In this document: positions 59,803-64,000 of the stretch, one piece after another
Numbering within the stretch: position 1 is the stretch's first letter
Layout of the letters: the number at the start of each line of letters is the position of its first letter
Source of the DNA: JAXGYV01 sp040772045
Lineage (GTDB): Bacteria; Actinomycetota; Thermoleophilia; UBA2241
Length of the DNA stretch: 64,000 nt
Reading direction: 5' to 3'
Assembly (NCBI GenBank): GCA_040772045.1
Contig: JAXGYV010000004.1
Coordinates: 1-64,000, forward strand
Notes under the pieces: model-generated
What the model saw: only the letters and a program-made list of their open reading frames with translations
Databases searched by the model: none
Told to the model about the DNA's origin: nothing
Made by a program: the position numbers and the translations under genes

Positions 59803-59840
59803 CGTTGCGACCGGGGTCTGCGCAGACCCCGGTCGCAACG
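59803..59840 (+). terminator. 38-bp perfect palindrome after the thiolase gene
   Basis: A perfect inverted repeat with 19-bp arms and no spacer: arm one runs 59803-59821 (begins CGTTGCGACCGGGG), arm two 59822-59840. It starts 11 nt after the thiolase stop. RNA would fold into a long stem, but no U-tract follows. It may end transcription, stabilise mRNA or bind a protein; kdd begins 89 nt further. Confidence 0.55.
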
Positions 59841-59929
59841 CACTCGGTCTGCGTCACCATGCTTGTCCACGCAGTCATACTACTGCGTATTCGTACGTAT
59901 GAGACGGAGCGTACTGGGGAGGCAGACAC

Positions 59930-61003
59930 ATGAAGCCGGGCAACAAGTTCGGAACGCATCGCGTCATCGAGCCTAAGGGCGTCCTACCACAGCCGGCCTG
60001 GAGAATCGACAACACGATGGAGATCTACGATAACGAGATCCTCATCGCCGTCGATATGCTCAACATCGATGCCGCCAGTTTCACGCAGATCGAAGAAGCC
60101 GAAGGCGGCGATGTGACAAGGATGGCGCGCCACAGCCTGGGCATCATCGCCGAGCGGGGGAAGCACCACAATCCTGACACCGGCTCGGGCGGTGTGCTGC
60201 GAGGGACTGTCGAGCAGATCGGTCCGGAGTTCCCGGACAAGAACCTCAAGGTGGGTGACCGCATCTCCACTCTGGTGTCTCTCTCACTCACCCCGCTTCT
60301 CCTCAGCGAGATCCGCGCCATCGACAAGGAAACCTGTCAGATGCACGTGAGCGGCCACGCCATCCTCTTCGCGAGCGGCATCTATGCCGTGCTTCCCGAG
60401 GACATGGACGAGGCGCTGGCGATCGCCGTGCTCGATGTGGCCGGCGCGCCGGCGCAAGCAGCCAAGCTGTGCAGGCCGGGCGACAACGTCTTCATAGTTG
60501 GAGCAGGTGGTAAGAGCGGCCTTCTCTGTGCCTACGAGGCGCGCAAGCGCGTGGGCATCACCGGCAAGGTCATCGGCCTGGTCCATGGCGACGCCGGCAA
60601 GAGACGCCTCGAGCGCACGGGTTTCGCCGACGTCATCATCCAGGGAAGCGCTACTGACCAGTTGTTCGTGTACGAGCAGATCCTCGCGGCCACCGGTGGC
60701 GAGATGTGCGACTTGACCATCAACTGCGTGGACGTACCAAACACCGAGATGTCGTCGATCCTAGCCACGAAGTCGAACGGCGTGGTGTATTTCTTCAGCA
60801 TGGCGACCAGCTTCACGTCCGCCGCGCTGGGCGCCGAAGGCATCGGCTACGACACCCAGATGATTATTGGGAACGGCTATACCAAGGATCACGCAGCCAT
60901 CGCGCTCAACTGTGTACGTGAGAGCCCCGTTCTCATGGATATCTTCCAGAACGTGTACGCGGCAGCTGCCTCCACGCCGGAGCCCGTCGGCCTGAAGATC
61001 TGA
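59930..61003 (+). CDS. kdd: L-erythro-3,5-diaminohexanoate dehydrogenase
   Basis: NAD-dependent deaminating dehydrogenase of 357 aa that turns 3,5-diaminohexanoate into 3-keto-5-aminohexanoate and ammonia. The Rossmann region is GDNVFIVGAGGKSGLLCAYEARKR; characteristic segments are SFTQIEEAEGGDV, HNPDTGSGGVLRGTV, LPEDMDEALAIAVLDVAGAPAQ and GNGYTKDHAAIALNCVRESP. GGGGAGG precedes the ATG. It directly uses the product of KamDE, so the pathway logic supports the call. The next enzymes (kce, kal) are not present downstream. Confidence 0.93.
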   Translation: MKPGNKFGTHRVIEPKGVLPQPAWRIDNTMEIYDNEILIAVDMLNIDAASFTQIEEAEGGDVTRMARHSLGIIAERGKHHNPDTGSGGVLRGTVEQIGPEFPDKNLKVGDRISTLVSLSLTPLLLSEIRAIDKETCQMHVSGHAILFASGIYAVLPEDMDEALAIAVLDVAGAPAQAAKLCRPGDNVFIVGAGGKSGLLCAYEARKRVGITGKVIGLVHGDAGKRRLERTGFADVIIQGSATDQLFVYEQILAATGGEMCDLTINCVDVPNTEMSSILATKSNGVVYFFSMATSFTSAALGAEGIGYDTQMIIGNGYTKDHAAIALNCVRESPVLMDIFQNVYAAAASTPEPVGLKI

Positions 61004-61019
61004 ACGCCTGAACGCACAC

Positions 61020-61073
61020 CGCGTGCGGCAGACGCCCTAACCGGACGCGCCACTGGACCGTTTGCCGCACGCG
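61020..61073 (+). terminator. Inverted repeat downstream of kdd
   Basis: CGCGTGCGGCA (61020-61030) pairs perfectly over 11 bp with TGCCGCACGCG (61063-61073), with a 32-nt loop. It lies 17 nt after the kdd stop and 7 nt before a parS site. Likely the end of the lysine operon; no U-tract. Confidence 0.45.
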
Positions 61074-61079
61074 TCCACC

Positions 61080-61093
61080 GTTCCACGTGAAAC
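61080..61093 (+). other. parS centromere site
   Basis: GTTCCACGTGAAAC matches the 14-bp core of the Bacillus subtilis parS consensus TGTTCCACGTGAAACA exactly. It lies between kdd and the DUF4405 gene, outside coding sequence. It would load ParB encoded at 44481-45344. Confidence 0.85.
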
Positions 61094-61126
61094 TCCCAAG
61101 TGGAGGCACGGGCCCGCCCGCGCGCC

Positions 61127-61480
61127 TCAGCTAACTTCGCTCCCGCACCTCTCTCCGGAGCGTCGGCGGCCAGCTGAAAGCGCGCGTCGCCGCGTCTCGC
61201 GAACTATCCAGGTCGTGTGCAACACGACATGGGCGACCATGAGCACGAGGAACCCGAGGGAGGCAACGACGTGCAGGTCCAGCCACCCCTGCCGGCCCAA
61301 TCCCAGGAGCTCGGCGCTCGTGCTCCAGTTCCATCGGCCGCCTCCACGCGGGAGAGCGAGCCACAGGACGAGCCCACTTGCCGCCGTCGCGGCAAGGCCG
61401 ACCGCCGAGACCACCACTACCCAGTACAGCACAGCACACCGACTTACCGTGGCGCGCACGGCACTCCCCGCCATCCTCAC
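61127..61480 (-). CDS. DUF4405-like cytochrome b561-type small membrane protein
   Basis: Membrane protein of 117 aa with two helices: CAVLYWVVVVSAVGLAATAASGLVLWLAL (about 15-43) and HVVASLGFLVLMVAHVVLHTTWIV (about 69-92). Three His residues (in LHVVAS, VAHVV and LHTTW) could bind haem, as in the two-helix DUF4405 family. No cytochrome partner is adjacent. The basic tail after 95 is cytoplasmic. Start chosen at the first ATG; no strong ribosome binding site. Confidence 0.65.
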   Translation of the reverse strand: MRMAGSAVRATVSRCAVLYWVVVVSAVGLAATAASGLVLWLALPRGGGRWNWSTSAELLGLGRQGWLDLHVVASLGFLVLMVAHVVLHTTWIVRETRRRALSAGRRRSGERCGSEVS

Positions 61481-61602
61481 AACGTCTCCTTCTCCTCGTC
61501 CGTCTCAAGCCGGAGTGGCTTCGCACGTCCCGATGCTACCCACGAGCTGTGAAGGAGTTGTGAATCACTTCAGTTGATACAGTGAAACCGCTGCGGAACG
61601 AG

Positions 61603-61614
61603 TACGATTGGCCC
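61603..61614 (+). promoter_or_regulatory. Leaderless-type -10 box of the third response regulator
   Basis: TACGAT (61603-61608), then TGGCCC and the ATG at 61615. No Shine-Dalgarno sequence and no good -35 at 17 bp. The layout matches that of 99, 12015 and 23370. Confidence 0.35.
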
Positions 61615-62319
61615 ATGAGCGCGGTCAGCAGGATCGTCGTAGTCGAGGACGAGACCCGTATCGCCGAGGTCGTGCAAAGCTACCTCGAGCGAGACGGGCA
61701 TATGGTCGTGCACTACACCACCGCCGAGGAGGCGCTGGAGGACATGCGCCGACATCCCTTCGATCTGCTTGTGCTCGACCTCATGCTGCCGGGCATGTCC
61801 GGCGAGGAGATGTGCCGGCGCGTGCGTCAGTTCTCAGATGTGCCCATCATCATGCTCACGGCAAAGGGCGCGGAGGAAGACCTCCTCGCCGGGCTCCAGT
61901 TGGGAGCAGATGATTACCTGACAAAACCCTTCAGTCCGCGAGAGCTGGCGGCGCGCGTGCGAGCCCTTCTCCGGAGAGCGCGGAGTTCCGACGAGCCTCA
62001 AGTCGACGTGCTCATCCGCGCTCACGGGCGCCTGAAGATCGACGCCGCCCGGCGGCGCACAACGCTGGACGGCAGCGAGATACCGCTGACCGAGTCTGAA
62101 TTTCGCCTTCTGATCGCCCTGGCTCGCTTCCCGGGCAGGGTCTACACGCGCTACGAGCTCGTCAACAAGATTCAGGGGTGTGAGTTCGAGGGATACGAGC
62201 GTACCATCGACGCTCATGTGAAGAACCTGCGGCGGAAGATGGGCGAGGACGCTCGGCAGGCGAGCTTGATTCAGACGGTCTACGGACGCGGCTACCGGTT
62301 CGCCGACGACGAGCGGTGA
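61615..62319 (+). CDS. OmpR-family response regulator
   Basis: Regulator of 234 aa. Receiver with DE pair (VVEDETRIAE), phospho-acceptor Asp55 in LLVLDLMLPG, MLTAKG and YLTKPFSPREL. Winged-helix domain with LTESEFRLLIALARFPGRVYTRYELVNKIQG and RTIDAHVKNLRRKMGED. I chose ATG 61615 over GTG 61582: the first 11 residues of the longer frame are not family-like and TACGAT stands 6 nt upstream. It overlaps its kinase by 4 nt (GTGA). Confidence 0.9.
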   Translation: MSAVSRIVVVEDETRIAEVVQSYLERDGHMVVHYTTAEEALEDMRRHPFDLLVLDLMLPGMSGEEMCRRVRQFSDVPIIMLTAKGAEEDLLAGLQLGADDYLTKPFSPRELAARVRALLRRARSSDEPQVDVLIRAHGRLKIDAARRRTTLDGSEIPLTESEFRLLIALARFPGRVYTRYELVNKIQGCEFEGYERTIDAHVKNLRRKMGEDARQASLIQTVYGRGYRFADDER

Positions 62320-63692
62320 AGCACAGCCTCCGCACACGACTCATCCTCACCCACCTCGGTGTCGCCGCCCTGGCCATCGTGCTGGTCGCGCTCATCGCCG
62401 CTGTTACCGCGGAGCGCCGCTTTGCCGCGTACACGCGAGACGCCCAGGCGGACGCCGTCGCTGCTCTGGTCGCCGCCGTGACCGACACCGGCACCGATGA
62501 CTGGAGCTCCTCAGAGATCCAGTCGCTGCGCCGTCTCGCGAAGCTCAACAGTCTCCACTTCGCGCTCTTTGATCCGGATGGCGCCCTCCTTTTCACCAGC
62601 GCAGGAGCGGGTCGTGGTGGGCCGCACGGCGGCGGACTCGGGCGGTCCAGCGAGACTCCGGCTGCCGGCTGGAGCGTCCGGAGCGAGAAGATCCTCGTAA
62701 ATGGCCACCACGTTGCCGAGCTGGTGCTCCAGCAGCCACAAGCGAGGCAACTGCCGGCGAACATCGCCTACCGACGGGACATCTTCCTCTACCTCGCGCT
62801 CGCCGGAGGCCTCGCGGCGCTCACAAGCCTCGCCGTCGGAGCCCTCGTCTCGCGACGCATCACGCGTCCTCTCGAACATTTGAGCGCAGCTACGACGGCT
62901 ATCGCCCGCGGCAGCCGCACGGTTCGTGTCGACGTCGCGGGAGAAGACGAGGTAGGCACCCTCGCTACGAGCTTCAACGTGATGAGCGATGCCTTAGAGA
63001 GACAGGCACACTGGCGAAGGACTATGACGGCCGACCTCGCCCATGAGCTTCGTACCCCTCTGGCAACTATCCAGTCTCGTGTCGAGGCTCTCGAGGACGG
63101 AGTGCTGCCGACCACACCGGACAACCTGCGCGTGATCGGTCAGGAGGTTGAGCGTCTGGATCGCCTACTCACCATGCTGCGCAGCCTTGACGATCTCGAC
63201 GTCGGCATCGTACCGGTGCGCCGCGAGCATCTCGACCTCGCGAATCTAGCGGCGGGAGTAGTGGAGGCATCACGCGAACGTTTCCGTCAGAAGGACCTCC
63301 ACCTGCGGGTCTCTCTCCAGCCGGTTCCTGTGGAGGGTGACCCAGACAAGCTCACGCAGGTGCTGGTGAATCTTCTCGACAATGCACACAAGTTCACTCC
63401 GGCTGGCGGTACCGTCCTCGTCCGTACCGAACATCAGGGGTCGGGACCGCACGCAAAGGCGTTCCTTCTGGTCACCGATAGTGGCCCTGGTATTCCAGAG
63501 GAGGATATTCCACAGGTGTTCGAGCGGTTCTTCCGCGGTCGCCACACCGCGGCGAGCGAAGGTGTCGGGCTTGGTCTGGCGATCGTTCGCCGTATCGTGG
63601 AAGCGCACGAGGGTTCTGTCGAGGTCACGAGTGGCGAAGGGGGCACGACGTTCGTCGTCGCCCTCCCGCTCGTCCGCGCTCCATCATCCTAG
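62316..63692 (+). CDS. Sensor histidine kinase
   Basis: Kinase of 458 aa with TM1 (about 11-31), a short extracytoplasmic region (32-153) holding a Gly-rich loop, TM2 (about 154-178), HAMP (about 179-230), HisKA with His in DLAHELRTPLATIQSRVEAL, and HATPase with LVNLLDNAHKFTPAGG and SEGVGLGLAIVRRIVEAHEG. It resembles BaeS/CssS-type envelope kinases. The start is GTG, overlapping the regulator stop. A parS site begins 5 nt after its stop. Confidence 0.9.
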   Translation: MKHSLRTRLILTHLGVAALAIVLVALIAAVTAERRFAAYTRDAQADAVAALVAAVTDTGTDDWSSSEIQSLRRLAKLNSLHFALFDPDGALLFTSAGAGRGGPHGGGLGRSSETPAAGWSVRSEKILVNGHHVAELVLQQPQARQLPANIAYRRDIFLYLALAGGLAALTSLAVGALVSRRITRPLEHLSAATTAIARGSRTVRVDVAGEDEVGTLATSFNVMSDALERQAHWRRTMTADLAHELRTPLATIQSRVEALEDGVLPTTPDNLRVIGQEVERLDRLLTMLRSLDDLDVGIVPVRREHLDLANLAAGVVEASRERFRQKDLHLRVSLQPVPVEGDPDKLTQVLVNLLDNAHKFTPAGGTVLVRTEHQGSGPHAKAFLLVTDSGPGIPEEDIPQVFERFFRGRHTAASEGVGLGLAIVRRIVEAHEGSVEVTSGEGGTTFVVALPLVRAPSS

Positions 63693-63696
63693 CTTT

Positions 63697-63710
63697 GTTT
63701 CACGTGGAAC
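63697..63710 (-). other. parS centromere site
   Basis: GTTTCACGTGGAAC on the plus strand reads GTTCCACGTGAAAC on the minus strand, the exact 14-bp core. With the flanks the minus-strand 16-mer is AGTTCCACGTGAAACA, one mismatch from TGTTCCACGTGAAACA. It lies 2.6 kb from the other site and in opposite orientation. Confidence 0.85.
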
Positions 63711-63767
63711 TCACGAAGGTCGTCCCTCGTTGGCACGCCGACCAGCGCGACGGTTGGGCTAGCTCGC

Positions 63768-63941
63768 CTAACTCATGAGGAATGAGCTCAGATACGTTCG
63801 CACCGCCTCTGACCCGTCACAGCGCATCGTGCTCAGGAGTCTCGCCAGGGATTCGTTGTCCTCCACAACCACTCGGCCCACGCGGTGGCCGTAGCGTCCC
63901 AGTACCTCCTCGACTACCTGCTCTTTCTGTGCTCGTGTCAT
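63768..63941 (-). CDS. Small hypothetical protein (57 aa)
   Basis: Frame of 57 codons with ATG at 63941 and GGGAGG 5 nt upstream, a strong ribosome binding site. The protein begins MTRAQKEQVVEEVLGRYGHR, continues RVGRVVVEDNESLARLLSTM and ends SSFLMS. It looks like a soluble helical peptide with a central beta turn. No family recognised. The next upstream gene would lie beyond the window. Confidence 0.6.
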   Translation of the reverse strand: MTRAQKEQVVEEVLGRYGHRVGRVVVEDNESLARLLSTMRCDGSEAVRTYLSSFLMS

Positions 63942-64000
63942 GACGCCTCCCGCACCTGCTGTCGTTGTGCACCCAGAAGCATCGCGCTCTGCGGCTCGCC

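Noticed and set aside
59863..59871. TTGTCCACG, a near DnaA box
   Set aside because: A single 8 of 9 match with no cluster nearby; not enough to call an origin.
58781..59959. Minus-strand frame of 392 aa opposite the thiolase gene
   Set aside because: Antisense shadow; the thiolase on the plus strand has complete catalytic motifs.
1..64000. tRNA or rRNA genes, CRISPR arrays, transposons, prophage
   Set aside because: No TpsiC-arm motifs, repeat-spacer series, transposase or phage-type reading frames were seen on either strand.

Overview
The window is high-GC (mid-60s %) bacterial chromosome, densely coded on both strands. It looks like an actinobacterium, probably a deep lineage of the Thermoleophilia or Coriobacteriia kind, but I cannot fix the class. 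Pointers are a permuted SpoIID/LytB protein with Ig-like repeats, DUF6069, SdpI and DUF5658 membrane proteins, the small family often mislabelled '1,4-alpha-glucan branching enzyme', many GTG starts, and TAnnnT -10 boxes placed 6 nt before ATG codons (leaderless style). The rsmG-parA-parB block plus two exact-core parS sites (61080-61093 and 63697-63710) place the window near the replication origin.

Layout. 0-4 kb: two divergent cell-wall genes (SLH-NlpC/P60 and SpoIID). 4-11 kb: a complete phosphate regulon on the minus strand (phoB-phoR, pstS-C-A-B, phoU); both of its promoters carry 11-bp-phased Pho repeats exactly 9 bp from a TAGnnT -10. 11-18 kb: small metabolic and membrane genes (HAD phosphatase, ABM-domain protein, a cysteine-less peroxiredoxin-like protein, DUF6069, DUF2207, DUF5658, GNAT, SdpI, GyrI-like). 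18-25 kb: two tandem Rieske plus FAD reductase fusions, a CDF transporter, a 59-aa membrane protein and a lone FrhB-type iron-sulfur flavoprotein. 25-32 kb: a Cys/Met-metabolism PLP enzyme, a PerR/Fur-like regulator next to a clade-3 catalase with a Per-like box, a geranylgeranyl-reductase-like flavoprotein and an ABC-2 exporter.

32-40 kb: one long minus-strand operon for fatty acid synthesis, headed by an ECF sigma factor and a small membrane protein: sigma, orf97, fabZ, fabH, fabD, fabG, fabF, accD, accA. Most junctions overlap or are tight, and accD and accA share 179 nt in two frames. 40-50 kb: MMPL exporter, MBL hydrolase, parB-parA-rsmG, an RsbW-like kinase, AmrS-type radical SAM enzyme and an IMPase-like phosphatase. 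49.5-54 kb: a TatD-associated-type radical SAM protein overlapping an OmpR-type two-component system, then an HtrA protease.

54-61 kb: a lysine fermentation locus behind a near-consensus promoter (TTGACA-N17-TATAAG): YheO/DauR-type regulator, P-loop protein (candidate KamB), kamD, kamE, thiolase and kdd. Together these convert beta-lysine to 3-keto-5-aminohexanoate and split acetoacetyl-CoA; kamA, kce and kal are not in the window. 61-64 kb: a DUF4405 membrane protein, a third two-component system flanked by the two parS sites, and a 57-aa protein. I saw no rRNA, tRNA, CRISPR array, insertion sequence or prophage.
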